Assembly: GCA_963819975.1 (NCBI GenBank)
Contig: CAWFYE010000002.1
Coordinates: 1-64,000 of the forward strand
DNA from: Palsa-1392 sp963819975
Lineage (GTDB): Bacteria > Verrucomicrobiota > Verrucomicrobiia > Chthoniobacterales > UBA10450
Length of the DNA stretch: 64,000 nt
Direction of reading: 5' to 3'
Shown: piece by piece, positions 22,648 through 32,236 of the stretch
How positions within the stretch are numbered: the first letter of the stretch is position 1
How the letters are laid out: every line of letters starts with the position of its first letter
The notes under the pieces: generated by a model
The model's input: only the letters and a program-made list of their open reading frames with translations
What the model was told of the DNA's origin: nothing
The model's database searches: none
Made by a program: the position numbers and the translations under genes

Positions 22648-25600
22648 ATGACCAAACTCTCTTCGGCCCTGGCCATCGCTTTTTCTATTTTCGGAACACT
22701 GGCCATCCAGGCCCAAACCATTCCGCTTGTCCCTGAACGGACGGGACACGCTGCGTCGCTGCTTCCGTCGGGCAAGGTGCTCATCAGCGGTGGGGTGAAC
22801 GAGACCGTGACGCTTAGCTCCGCCCTCCTCTACGACCCGGCGACGAATGTTTTTACCCCGACCGGCTCGATGATCACGGCACGGACCAATCACACTTCGA
22901 CTCTGCTGAACAATGGCAAAGTCCTCGTGACCGGCGGCGATACCGGCGTGGCCCTGACCCAGTCGGCAGAGACCTACGATCCAGCGACCGGGACGTGGAC
23001 TCAGACCAAAATTGGAATGAAAGTGGCCCGGACTCAGCACACCGCAACCTTGCTCTGGGATGGGACAGTCTTGATAGACGGCGGAAAGAGCGCCGACATC
23101 TATAATCCCGACACCGATACTTTCATCGCCACGACGGGTTTGCCGATCAATCGGAAGAGCCATCAGGCTTCGCTCCTGCCGGACGGCACCGTCCTTATCA
23201 CGGGCGGCTACGTGAATAATATCTCGGACAAGACGGCAGAGATCTACGATCCAAATACCCAAATCTTTACCCTCCTGCCTAAAACGATGAATATCGCGCG
23301 AGCGAATCACACCTCGACCCTCCTTCCGTCGGGTAAGGTTTTCATCACTGGCGGCTTTTCAGGAACCAGCCCGCACAAAGAGACTGAGATCTACGACCCG
23401 GTCGCGCAGACATTCACTCAGGACACTTCGATGCTTTACAATCGCTCCAATCAGCGGGCCATCCTGCAAGGGGATGGCCGCCTCCTCATTATCGGAGGCG
23501 TTACATTGGAGAGCGGATTCCTGGCCGCCGATGAGGTTTACGATCCCTCGACTAAGACATGGACTCTTTACGCTGCCTTGCTTCAAAACCGCGCCGGGCA
23601 CACCGCGACTGCGCTGCTGAGTGGTAAGATCCTGGTCGTAGGCGGTGTGACTGGTAACCAAACCCTGCAGTCGGCTGAAATCCTGGACCCGGTTACCCAT
23701 AATTTTACAAACATCGGAAACATGAAGGCGCCGCGTAACGAGCATCGCGCGACGCTCTTAAACGACGGCACGGTCCTGCTGGAAGCGGGCAGCACCGACG
23801 CGGTTAACTTGACCTCGGCTGAGATCTTCAATCCTACGAACAATTCTTTCACTTTGGTCGGCTCTCTGAAGGATGCCCGGAAAAGTCATACGGCCACCAA
23901 ACTGGACGATGGCCGAGTGCTCGTCACGGGAGGTAAGGGAGGTCGCGGAGGCGATCTTCAAAGTGCGGAGGTTTACGATCCTGGCACTCAGTTGTGGCAC
24001 ACTACTACGCCGATGGCCGAAGAAAGAGCTCTTCACACGGCGATCTTGCTGAATAACGGCAAGGTTCTGGTCGTCGGAGGCGTGCAGACTGGTGGCGGAG
24101 TCACGGATACAACGGAACTCTTTGATGCTGACACGGAAACGTTCTCCTACAGCGGATCTTTGGCTCTGGGCCGGAAACGACATCGTGAGGCTCTGCTTCT
24201 GGATGGAGACGTCCTCATTTCGGGCGGAAACTTTCTCGAGAACGGGAGTGGCGGTGGAGAGCGTGAAACCGCTACCGCGGAGCTCTATCATCATGACACC
24301 GGATTGTTCACGAGCGTATCCGACATGAGCAGCCCGCGTTCGGAACACGAATCGACGGTCCTCGTGGACGGCAAGGTCCTTGTTTCGGGCGGCATTCTTA
24401 TTCAGACGCCGTCTGACCTCTATGACCCCGCCGCCTTCGGCTTCTCGGATGTGGGGGAAATGATCCAGACCCGCGGGCGCCATATCGCCCTTCGCCTAAC
24501 CAATCCGGCTTGGGGATCTTTGGTCGGACACGTCCTGGCGATCGGCGGCGACGTGACTGGTGGCGCAGTCTTTGGTGGCGGCCAACAGGCCTTTGACTCA
24601 GTCGAAATCTACGACCCTGCGACCAGTCAATTCAGTTCGTTTGGTACCATGACCGTAGCGCGACAGAACCATTCGGCCACGGAACTGAACGACGGCAGGA
24701 TTCTGATTACGGGCGGAGTTGGCCGGCCCTTTGTCAGCGCCACCGGCGAGCTGCTGGATGGGCCTACGCCAAGCCCTACGCCGGATCCCACGCCCACTCC
24801 GTCCCCAACAGCTTCTCCGACCCCAACTCCGGGTGCGACCCCGAACGAGAGTAAGCCCCTAAATATCTCCACTCGTGCCAATGTTGAGACGGGCGACAAG
24901 GTGCTGATCGGAGGCTTCATTATCACGGGCGGTACTGAAGCCAAGAACGTGATCATCCGGGCAATGGGACCCTCACTGTCTAGTAATAACCCGCCGATCG
25001 CGGGCGCTTTGGCCGATCCGATTCTGGAGTTACATAAGTCGGATGGCAGCACGATCGTGAACGATAACTGGAGAGATACCCAGTCCGCGGCGATTGAAGC
25101 AAGTGGCCTCGCCCCGACAAATGATCTGGAGTCCGCAATAATTGCGACCTTGGACCCGATTGATCCCCAGGTGCCTGGGAGCGGGGTCTACACTGCTATT
25201 GTCTACGGAAAGAACAATGGGACCGGCGTCGGATTGGTGGAGGTCTACGATCTGGATGACCCCAACGCGCCGACGTATCTGGCTAACATCAGCACGCGCG
25301 GCTTTGTCCAATCAGGCGATAACGCGATGATTGGCGGCTTCATCATCGGAGAGGGCGGCGAGATGGGAGAGGTAGTGGTAAGGGCAATCGGCCCGTCGCT
25401 AACCGGACTCCCCGATACATTACAGGATCCCACGCTCAATCTTTACAATGCCCAGGGTTTTCTGGTTGCTCTGAACGACGACTGGCAGGATACAAACGCA
25501 ATCGCGATTTCAGATACCGGTCTTGCACCCAGTGATCCCCGCGAGTCCGCGATTCTAGCCGCGCTCCCACCGGGGGCCTATACCGCACTCGTGCAGGGCA

Positions 25601-25671
25601 AGGGAGGCGCTTCCGGCATCGGGTTGGTCGAGGTCTATTACCTGCCACCGCAGATCGGGAATACGCCCTAA
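22648..25671 (+). CDS. kelch-repeat secreted protein, paralog 3
   Basis: A 1,007-residue third paralog: signal peptide (MTKLSSALAIAFSIFGTLAIQA), kelch units from QTIPLVPERTGHAASLLPSG to residue ~700, a shorter Pro/Thr linker (PTPSPTPDPTPTPSPTASPT; DNA 24760-24850), and two IGGF-type domains (NISTRANVETGDKVLIGGF, NISTRGFVQSGDNAMIGGF). It ends LVEVYYLPPQIGNTP, eight residues longer than the other two. In the first IGGF copy a 5-residue insertion (SSNNPPIAG) and a DPIDPQVPGSG insertion match paralog 1 (PPVDPGIPGSG) rather than paralog 2, so duplication order or gene conversion is mixed. It is the last member of the tandem set. Function unknown; likely cell-surface. Confidence 0.87.
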   Translation: MTKLSSALAIAFSIFGTLAIQAQTIPLVPERTGHAASLLPSGKVLISGGVNETVTLSSALLYDPATNVFTPTGSMITARTNHTSTLLNNGKVLVTGGDTGVALTQSAETYDPATGTWTQTKIGMKVARTQHTATLLWDGTVLIDGGKSADIYNPDTDTFIATTGLPINRKSHQASLLPDGTVLITGGYVNNISDKTAEIYDPNTQIFTLLPKTMNIARANHTSTLLPSGKVFITGGFSGTSPHKETEIYDPVAQTFTQDTSMLYNRSNQRAILQGDGRLLIIGGVTLESGFLAADEVYDPSTKTWTLYAALLQNRAGHTATALLSGKILVVGGVTGNQTLQSAEILDPVTHNFTNIGNMKAPRNEHRATLLNDGTVLLEAGSTDAVNLTSAEIFNPTNNSFTLVGSLKDARKSHTATKLDDGRVLVTGGKGGRGGDLQSAEVYDPGTQLWHTTTPMAEERALHTAILLNNGKVLVVGGVQTGGGVTDTTELFDADTETFSYSGSLALGRKRHREALLLDGDVLISGGNFLENGSGGGERETATAELYHHDTGLFTSVSDMSSPRSEHESTVLVDGKVLVSGGILIQTPSDLYDPAAFGFSDVGEMIQTRGRHIALRLTNPAWGSLVGHVLAIGGDVTGGAVFGGGQQAFDSVEIYDPATSQFSSFGTMTVARQNHSATELNDGRILITGGVGRPFVSATGELLDGPTPSPTPDPTPTPSPTASPTPTPGATPNESKPLNISTRANVETGDKVLIGGFIITGGTEAKNVIIRAMGPSLSSNNPPIAGALADPILELHKSDGSTIVNDNWRDTQSAAIEASGLAPTNDLESAIIATLDPIDPQVPGSGVYTAIVYGKNNGTGVGLVEVYDLDDPNAPTYLANISTRGFVQSGDNAMIGGFIIGEGGEMGEVVVRAIGPSLTGLPDTLQDPTLNLYNAQGFLVALNDDWQDTNAIAISDTGLAPSDPRESAILAALPPGAYTALVQGKGGASGIGLVEVYYLPPQIGNTP

Positions 25672-25870
25672 TCCCCCGGCGCTGACTCGGAACTCGGAAT
25701 CTGGGTCAACTCAACCCAAGAGGGCGCGGTCTGTTTTCACGGTGACCGGGGCGCGTGCGCAGAAAACGTCGAACCTGTAGAAAGGGATCTGCAGGCATGC
25801 CCACTCCCCCAACCTGTTGGGCTAGTCACGACCCGTCCGGAGCCGAACGCGAGGTTCGTGGATGGTGTCG

Positions 25871-28252
25871 CTAATTCAGATTGTAGACCTCTACCAATGC
25901 GATCCCAGTCGTCCCACCCGCGCCTTGGACAACAGCCGTATAGGCGCCGGTTGCGAGGTTCGTATAGATCGCGCTTTCGTGCGGGTCTGCGGGAGCAAAG
26001 TTAGCCGCTTCCAAAAGCGCGGCTTGCGCTGGATCATCCTGCCAATCGTCGTTGCTTGCGATCGTGGCGCCATTCGCATCATGTAACTCAAGAGTCGGAT
26101 CGGCCAGGCCGTCTGTGACTCCCAGCGATGGACCAATCGCTCGCACGACGGCGGTTATACTTCCCGGTCCTTCCGGCCCAATGATGACCCCGCCGATCAG
26201 GACATCATCTTTTGTGCCGACAAATCCCCGGGTGCTGACATTGGCAAGTTGCGACGTGCCCGCCGTATCCAAATCGTAGACTTCTACTAACCCCACGCCC
26301 GTGGCAGGAGTGGCGCCGTTCAGTATTGCGGTATAGCTGCCCGGATCCAGGACGGCGAGGATGGCGGCTTCAGAGTCATTGGCAGGTGCAAGTCCGGTCG
26401 CGGCGATCTCCGATTGTTGGGTATCCTTCCAGTTATCGTTCGAAGCGATAATCCCCCCCGCGGCATCGTGCAATTCTAATGCTGGATCGGGCAAGAAATT
26501 CAAAATGCCCAACGACGCCAGTGAAGGTCCGATGCCACGGATCAGCACGTTTTTCGGCGTAGAGCCGTTGACGATAAACCCACCGATTCCGACGTTGTCA
26601 CCAGTCCCTACCTGCAGCCGAGTCGAGATATTCTGGGATCGGATCGCAGCGGGACTAGAGCCCTCCGTGATCGCCAAATAGGAGTTCGCGGGTACGGAGG
26701 GCAGGACGTCTACGATGCCGCTCGGCCAGGTGATTTGCACGGTCGCGGTCGAAGAGGAGCCAATCCCGAAATGGAGCGGGCCGTCGCCTTGTGATCCCCA
26801 TTCGCCGCCGCCGCCGCCGTTATTCTGGCGGAAGGCAATTACTCCATCGTGAACGACGGTGACGCGGGCCCCAATCCCCCGCTTATTCGATTGCACACCG
26901 TCGAGGTAGAGTTTGATGTAATGGTTACTGCCACCGTTATTCTTAAAGAGATAATGCTTTCCAATGTTCGCATCACCCGTAGCCAATCCGGGACCGATGC
27001 CATCCTTGACACATAGGTCGAGAAAACCGTCGTCGTTGTAATCCCCCCAGGCGGCCAGCTTATGCGCCGAGGTCGTCTGTCCATCCTCGAGTGCCACCCC
27101 TTCCTGGGTCGCCACGTCGGTGAATGTTCCATCCCCATTGTTATGGTAAAGGATGTTTGCGTTACCTGGACCGATCATTCCCATCCCAGGACGGGCCACG
27201 AAGAGATCAAGAAAGCCATCATTGTCGTAGTCACCCCAGACGGCCCCCCATGTCTGAGTGTTGTCATTGGTTCCGGCCTCGGTGGAGACCTCAGTAAATG
27301 TGCCGTTGCCGTTGTTGCGGTAAAGGCTGTTATATTGGTTGCCCTTTCCGTTGGAGGTGCCGTGGGGAACGTAGAGGTCAAGAAAGCCATCATTGTTGTA
27401 GTCACCCCAGGCGAGTCCTTGAGAATTAACCGCAGCCGTGAGACCTGCGGTATCGGTTACGTCCGTAAAAGTTCCATCACTGTTATGGTGATATAAAGCC
27501 TCGGCTGTGCCGTTGCCGCTAAAGGCTACGTCCATGAGACCGTCATTGTCATAGTCCGCAAAGGAAACGACGGAACCTTCTGTAACTCCGTGAGTGGCGT
27601 CGGCCAGGCCGGCGGCGCCATCCAACTCAGTGAAGGTCCCATCTCCATTGTTATGGAACAGGACGTTGGCGGCGGTTTCAGTGCTCGTGTTCGGGATGTT
27701 TTTGACGAAAATATCCAGTTGGCCGTCGTTATCGTAATCGAAGAAAAAGGCGCATTCGCCGTAATCGCGGACAAGTGGGATGCCAGCAGTGTCGCTAACA
27801 TACTCCCAAGTCGCATCCCCGTGTCCCTTGTAGAGAATGTCGCGGGTGGGAGCGAGACCTCCTCCCTGGAAAGGCGGTTCCGCGACATAAATGTCCAGGT
27901 TGCCGTCGCCGTCGTAGTCGCCGATCGAAATTCCCTGCCAGGCTCCGGTATCGGGACTTTCCTCCATGAGGCCTGAGGTATCAATCACATCGGTAAAAGT
28001 GCCATCGCCATTGTTGATGTAGATATAGGGCAGGATACCGCCCTCTTGCACGCCCTTGGGCGTCTCATGGTTCGACATGAAGAGGTCGAGCAGGCCGTCG
28101 TTATTAAAATCACCCCAGAGCGGGTTGCCCCAGGCCCTTGTCAGGTCCCGGTGGAGGCCAGCCTCGACCGAGACGTCGGTAAACTGCTGCGCAAAGGCGG
28201 TGCCTGAAATCGCGGCGAAAAGGGATGCAACTAGTAGGGTGCGCTTCTTCAT
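25871..28252 (-). CDS. secreted FG-GAP/VCBS protein with ASPIC/UnbV and two IGGF-type domains
   Basis: A 793-residue exported protein. The start at 28252 gives a clean signal peptide (MKKRTLLVASLFAAISGTAFA); the longer frame to 28318 is unlikely. Seven FG-GAP/VCBS-type calcium repeats follow, each with a DxDxDGxxD loop: FNNDGLLDLFM, YDGDGNLDIYVA, YDNDGQLDIFVK, YDNDGLMDVAFS, YNNDGFLDLYVP, YDNDGFLDLFVA and YNDDGFLDLCVK. They should form an integrin-alpha-like propeller. An ASPIC/UnbV domain comes next (NHYIKLYLDGVQSNKRGIGA, TWPSGIVDVLPSVP), then two IGGF-type domains (NISTRLQVGTGDNVGIGGF; NVSTRGFVGTKDDVLIGGV). It faces the kelch genes convergently and shares their C-terminal pair, pointing to a common display or anchoring route. 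Confidence 0.88.
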   Translation of the reverse strand: MKKRTLLVASLFAAISGTAFAQQFTDVSVEAGLHRDLTRAWGNPLWGDFNNDGLLDLFMSNHETPKGVQEGGILPYIYINNGDGTFTDVIDTSGLMEESPDTGAWQGISIGDYDGDGNLDIYVAEPPFQGGGLAPTRDILYKGHGDATWEYVSDTAGIPLVRDYGECAFFFDYDNDGQLDIFVKNIPNTSTETAANVLFHNNGDGTFTELDGAAGLADATHGVTEGSVVSFADYDNDGLMDVAFSGNGTAEALYHHNSDGTFTDVTDTAGLTAAVNSQGLAWGDYNNDGFLDLYVPHGTSNGKGNQYNSLYRNNGNGTFTEVSTEAGTNDNTQTWGAVWGDYDNDGFLDLFVARPGMGMIGPGNANILYHNNGDGTFTDVATQEGVALEDGQTTSAHKLAAWGDYNDDGFLDLCVKDGIGPGLATGDANIGKHYLFKNNGGSNHYIKLYLDGVQSNKRGIGARVTVVHDGVIAFRQNNGGGGGEWGSQGDGPLHFGIGSSSTATVQITWPSGIVDVLPSVPANSYLAITEGSSPAAIRSQNISTRLQVGTGDNVGIGGFIVNGSTPKNVLIRGIGPSLASLGILNFLPDPALELHDAAGGIIASNDNWKDTQQSEIAATGLAPANDSEAAILAVLDPGSYTAILNGATPATGVGLVEVYDLDTAGTSQLANVSTRGFVGTKDDVLIGGVIIGPEGPGSITAVVRAIGPSLGVTDGLADPTLELHDANGATIASNDDWQDDPAQAALLEAANFAPADPHESAIYTNLATGAYTAVVQGAGGTTGIALVEVYNLN

Positions 28253-28420
28253 AGATGTGCGTGCGGGCGGGGGAAGATAGTAAACGATAGTTTTGACAGT
28301 CTTTGAAGAAATTGTCAATAGATTTCCCCCCTCTCACACGGCCGACAGCGACGTCGGACGGGGATCTACGCCGGGTTCCAGATTCTCAACACTGGCATAA
28401 GAAAAGCTGACTTTGGTGGG

Positions 28421-29605
28421 ATGCTTTTGAAGCCGATTCCCTTCCCAGTTGACGTTTACTGCCCGCCTCTACGCACGGTGCTCGTCGTCGTCCTAGCCTG
28501 TGCCGGGATCGCCGCCTGGAGCCATCCCGCTTCCGCCGCAGTCCCCCACGGTGTTTTTTCCCTTTCGCCCGCGGGAGTTGCCTGTCGAGATACGGTTTTG
28601 AATAACCCGAGCGTGGACGGCATCGGTATCCGTCAGAATTGGAAGGACTTGGAGCCGATCGAAGGCGTCTACAAGTGGGATTTCCTAGACTCGGAAGTAG
28701 CGCGTGCGGCGGCAGCCGGCAAGATGGTGCTCCTCCGCATCAATACCCAATTCTCAAAGCCCGTTTGGGTGACGGAAGCGGTCGAGCAGTCGGGCGGCAC
28801 ATTCTTCACTTTCGACAAGGACGGTGTCTCAACAACCATTCCGGTCTTCTGGGATCCGACCTTTCTGGAGAAGAAGACGGCCATGATCGCCGCCTTGGGA
28901 GCACATTTCACCGGCAACTCTGCGATCAAGATCGTCTGGACGAGTTTTGCCAACGCCAACAGCGAGGATTGGAGCGTGCCGCACGCGCCGGCCGACGTCG
29001 CAAATTGGCTTGCGGCCGGCTACACGACCGAAAAATTGCTCGATGCCGGTAAAAAGGTCATCGACGCCACTATGAACGCTTTTCCGAACCAATTGGTCAC
29101 TCTCGCCGTCGGCGCGAATGGCCACAGCGGCCTCGATCCCGATGAAAATTACGTCGCGCGCAACGCCGTTCTGGCCGCGCGCACCGCCTGGCCAGGGCGC
29201 CTGATCGTGCAGAAGAATACCCTCGCGACCTACAATCCGCCCGCACCGGGCAGCGACACCGTTTACCAACTTCTCTGGGACAGCCGGCCCGACGTCGGCG
29301 GACAAATGCTCGATGCCTCCTTCGGGGACGCCACCTACCGCAACAATGCCGGCGTGCCCGGCGATCCCGCAGAGATTCTGCACCAAAGCATCGATCTGGG
29401 GGTGAGCTACGAGATGAACTACATCGAAATCTACCAACTGGATGTCCTGAGCCTGCCGGCCGAGATCACCTACGCTCACAACGCGCTCCTCGGCCTCCCG
29501 TCGCCCGACCCCACGCCGCCGCCCAAGGCTTCGCCTTCGCCTACGTTGACCCCGCCGCCTCCGGCCGTCCCGCAAGTCCCGACCGGCTTTAAACTTCAGC
29601 CCTGA
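28421..29605 (+). CDS. secreted glycoside-hydrolase-like TIM-barrel protein
   Basis: A 394-residue exported protein. A hydrophobic signal (RTVLVVVLACAGIAAWSHPASA, about residues 18-39) precedes a barrel-like domain typical of GH42/GH2-like or cellulase-type TIM barrels: GIGIRQNWKDLEPIEGVYKW, LDSEVARAAAAGKMVLLRIN, IKIVWTSFANANSEDWSVPH and a late SYEMNYIEIYQLD. The glutamates in NSEDW and the late strand are candidate catalytic acids, but I cannot assign a GH family. The C-terminus is a Pro-rich tail (SPDPTPPPKASPSPTLTPPP). The stop directly abuts the start of the next gene (TGA-ATG), so translation may be coupled with the peptidase that follows. Confidence 0.75.
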   Translation: MLLKPIPFPVDVYCPPLRTVLVVVLACAGIAAWSHPASAAVPHGVFSLSPAGVACRDTVLNNPSVDGIGIRQNWKDLEPIEGVYKWDFLDSEVARAAAAGKMVLLRINTQFSKPVWVTEAVEQSGGTFFTFDKDGVSTTIPVFWDPTFLEKKTAMIAALGAHFTGNSAIKIVWTSFANANSEDWSVPHAPADVANWLAAGYTTEKLLDAGKKVIDATMNAFPNQLVTLAVGANGHSGLDPDENYVARNAVLAARTAWPGRLIVQKNTLATYNPPAPGSDTVYQLLWDSRPDVGGQMLDASFGDATYRNNAGVPGDPAEILHQSIDLGVSYEMNYIEIYQLDVLSLPAEITYAHNALLGLPSPDPTPPPKASPSPTLTPPPPAVPQVPTGFKLQP

Positions 29606-30583
29606 ATGCAACCCGGGACCGCGCCTTTCGAAAGTTCTGTTGCCAGGAAAAAATATCCCTCAAGGTTGAAGCGGTCGCTCTTCATTCTGGCGCTCTGTAT
29701 TGCGCTCGGCGACCTCGCCCGGGGAGAGGAGGCCGAAACCGACGAAACCACTGGGTTGAATTCCCTCCCGGAAGTCGAGTTCAAAGCGCTTAGCCAGCAC
29801 GATTGGAATCCACTCGGCGGCCGTGCTCTCGCGATAGATGCGCCGGATTGGAAACACGGTGAAACCGAGCATTTCATCTATCACTTCCACCATAGCTACG
29901 TCGTCACTCCCATTTCAGTGGAGGCCGAATTCAATTACCGCGTGATCACGAAAGAGCTCGGCCTCGAAACGGCGCCGAGCGCTCCGGGCAAGTCACACAT
30001 CTACATCTTCGAGAAACCGGATGACTGGAAAAAATTTCAGGGCAATGCCCATCTCGAGCCCTGGACCGGTGGCATCCACTCGCTCGGCAGTCTTTTTATT
30101 GTCCGCGATCCGAGCTACAAGTTTTCCAACAATTCGTTAGGGCACGAGATCGCGCATCTCATCCTGTTCCGGATCTACCAGCACGCTCTCCCGCGCTGGC
30201 TCGACGAAGGCTTTGCCGAGTATGTCTCGCGCGTCGCGCAGGCCAGCTTCCAACGGGCCCGCCATTACAATGCGCGGCCTCAATCCAGCTCGATCCCTGC
30301 GGATGACTTCATTCCTCTCGCGCGCTTGACGACGATGCTGGATTATCCTCCGGACGCGGAGATCAAGACCTTCTACGAGGAATCCGAGCGGCTGGTCCGT
30401 TTTTTGTCCGCCGCCGACCCGGCGGCCTTCCGTCTCCTGCTCGACTCGGTCGCGCGGGGCGAATCGTTCGACACCGCTTTGTCCCGCCATTACTCTGGCC
30501 GCTTCTTCGATGTCGACGCACTGGAAAAAGATTTTCTCCCCTACGCCTCGAAAGACGCCAAGACCCTCGCTGTCTCGCCCTGA
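29606..30583 (+). CDS. secreted zinc metallopeptidase-like protein (gluzincin fold)
   Basis: A 325-residue protein. A basic N-terminus and hydrophobic segment (LKRSLFILALCIALGDLARG) form a signal or anchor. The zinc site is HEIAH at residues 180-184 with the third ligand in WLDEGFAEY (E201), the HExxH...E arrangement of gluzincins (peptidase MA-like). Upstream it has WKHGETEHFIYHFHHSYVVT and EFNYRVITKELG, typical of this family in related bacteria. It starts one base after the stop of the glycoside-hydrolase-like gene and overlaps the frame of a second HExxH protein, so all three are probably one transcript. Its substrate is unknown; a periplasmic peptidase is likely. Confidence 0.8.
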   Translation: MQPGTAPFESSVARKKYPSRLKRSLFILALCIALGDLARGEEAETDETTGLNSLPEVEFKALSQHDWNPLGGRALAIDAPDWKHGETEHFIYHFHHSYVVTPISVEAEFNYRVITKELGLETAPSAPGKSHIYIFEKPDDWKKFQGNAHLEPWTGGIHSLGSLFIVRDPSYKFSNNSLGHEIAHLILFRIYQHALPRWLDEGFAEYVSRVAQASFQRARHYNARPQSSSIPADDFIPLARLTTMLDYPPDAEIKTFYEESERLVRFLSAADPAAFRLLLDSVARGESFDTALSRHYSGRFFDVDALEKDFLPYASKDAKTLAVSP

Positions 30584-31112
30584 CGTTTTCTGTGGCGCGG
30601 CCATCTTCGCGGGCCTCGCTTATTGCGTCTCGGTGGAGGCGCAATCGCCCTCGCCCGCGTGGCCTTTCCCGAGCCGGTCCGTGGGCGGTTTCGATTCTCA
30701 CACTCTTGCGCATGAAACGACCCACGCCGTCGTCTTCCGTATCCACGGGAACCGCCGCTGGTCCCTTTGGCGGAACGAAGGTTTTGCCGAGTTCATGGGG
30801 GATGCGAGCGTCGCGGCCCGCAATTCGCGCTCCCCGCGTTCCAACCAGCGCAAGCTTCAATTCGCGGAGATGAGCGTGGCGGAATTGCTCGCGACCGCAC
30901 GTTACCCGGAGGCGCCGCTCGAGATTGCGCGCCTTTCCGATACGGGCGCGAAATTCGTCCGTTACCTTTTCAACAAATATCCCCAAGAGCTTTTCCCGAA
31001 GTTCGTCGACCGTATCATGGCAGGTTTGCCGCCCGCGGACGCTTTGCGCGAAATTTACGGAAAGGAATTTTCCGATATGGCAGACTTTGAGACCCGTTTC
31101 AGTCGTTTTTAG
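30510..31112 (+). CDS. second gluzincin-like peptidase, N-terminally short
   Basis: A frame of up to 200 residues containing the same core as its neighbour: HTLAHETTHAVVFRIHGNRR, then WSLWRNEGFAEFMGDASVAA (HETTH plus the EGFAE glutamate). The region before the HExxH is only ~65 residues against ~180 in the neighbour, and it overlaps the end of that gene by 74 bases in another frame, so the first ~25 residues are doubtful. A hydrophobic stretch (FCGAAIFAGLAYCVSVEAQS) just after the neighbour's stop could be the true signal peptide, with a non-ATG start near 30560-30590. It looks like a tandem-duplicate peptidase that lost its N-terminal domain. The zinc site is intact. The last codon lies four bases before the holA frame opens. 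Confidence 0.62.
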   Translation: MSTHWKKIFSPTPRKTPRPSLSRPDVFCGAAIFAGLAYCVSVEAQSPSPAWPFPSRSVGGFDSHTLAHETTHAVVFRIHGNRRWSLWRNEGFAEFMGDASVAARNSRSPRSNQRKLQFAEMSVAELLATARYPEAPLEIARLSDTGAKFVRYLFNKYPQELFPKFVDRIMAGLPPADALREIYGKEFSDMADFETRFSRF

Positions 31113-31118
31113 CCGTTG

Positions 31119-32236
31119 ATGAAAACCAAAGCCGCCCGCAAAACCTCAAACGTCCACGCCGTGGTCGGCTCGGATGAGAGTGGAGTGAAGACGGCCGCGG
31201 CTCAACTCGCCGCCCAGCTCACGCCACCCGATGCCGGTGATTTCGGCGTCGAAGTGATCGATGGTTGCGCCGACAACGCCGACCAGGCCGCGGCGCGGAT
31301 TCGTTCCGCGATCGAGGCCCTGCAAACGCTCCCGTTTTTTGGCGGCGGCAAATTAGTCTGGTTGAAAAACGCGAACTTTCTTGCCGATAACAAAATCGGC
31401 ACTTCGGCGGCGGTGCAGGAAGCGCTCGAAAATTTGAGCGCCACGCTGGAGGGCGATCTCGGCGGCGGGGAAGTGAAATTTCTCCTCAGCGCGCCAGAAG
31501 TCGACAAGCGACGCTCGTTCTACAAGGCGCTCGCGAAACGAGCCGAGCTGCAGGTTTTCGATAAGCTCGACTCCAGTCGCGGCGGCTGGGAAGAAGCAGC
31601 ACTTGATCTCGTCCATTCGTTAGGCCAGAAGCGCCGGTTGCGTTTCGATCCCGAAGCGCTCGATCTCTTCGTCCTCCTGACCGGCGGCGACCGGCGCACG
31701 ATCGAAAATGAACTCGAGAAGCTCGATCTTTTCCTCGGCGAAAAAGAGCGCCGCGTAACCTGGGAAAACATTCGCACCCTCGTGCCCCTCTCCCGCGCCG
31801 GCGTCATCTTCGAGCTTGGTAATGCACTTGCCGCCCGCAACCTCGAGCAGGCGCTCGCCCTCGTTAGGCAATTGCTCGACCAGGGCGAATCCGCGATCGG
31901 CATCCTGCTCGTCGCGCTCATCCCGACGGTGCGCAATCTCCTTCTCGCCAAGGACCTGATGGAGCGGCATCGCCTCCCCGCCCGGGAGCTCCGCACCATT
32001 TCATCGCGACCCTCAACCGCCTCCCTGCGGAAGCGACCGCCCACCTCCCACGCAAGAAGGACGGTTCCGTTAACGGCTACGCGCTGGGCATCGCCGCCAT
32101 GCAGGCGCAGAAATTCGAGACTGCGCGACTTGTGGCCGGACTGGAAGCCTGCCTCCAGGCCAACCTCCAGATCGTGACCAGCGCGCTCGATCACGAGCTG
32201 ATCCTGAATCAGGTGGTGGTGAAGCTGCTCGCCTAA
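31119..32236 (+). CDS. holA: DNA polymerase III delta subunit, frameshifted in this sequence
   Basis: The delta subunit opens the sliding clamp in the clamp-loader complex. From ATG 31119 the frame gives the N-terminal part (VHAVVGSDESGVKTAAAQLA, LPFFGGGKLVWLKNANFLAD, SAPEVDKRRSFYKALAKRAE), DPEALDLFVLLTGGDRRTIE and the C-terminal helical part (GNALAARNLEQALALVRQLL, LVALIPTVRNLLLAKDLMER). Near 31995 the frame changes. The genuine C-terminus continues as FIATLNRLPAEATAHLPRKK, then GYALGIAAMQAQKFETARLV and NQVVVKLLA, stopping at 32234-32236. holA is essential, so this single-base shift is most likely a sequencing or assembly error. The length then fits the family (~370 residues). Two octamers CGTTAGGC lie inside it. 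Confidence 0.85.
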
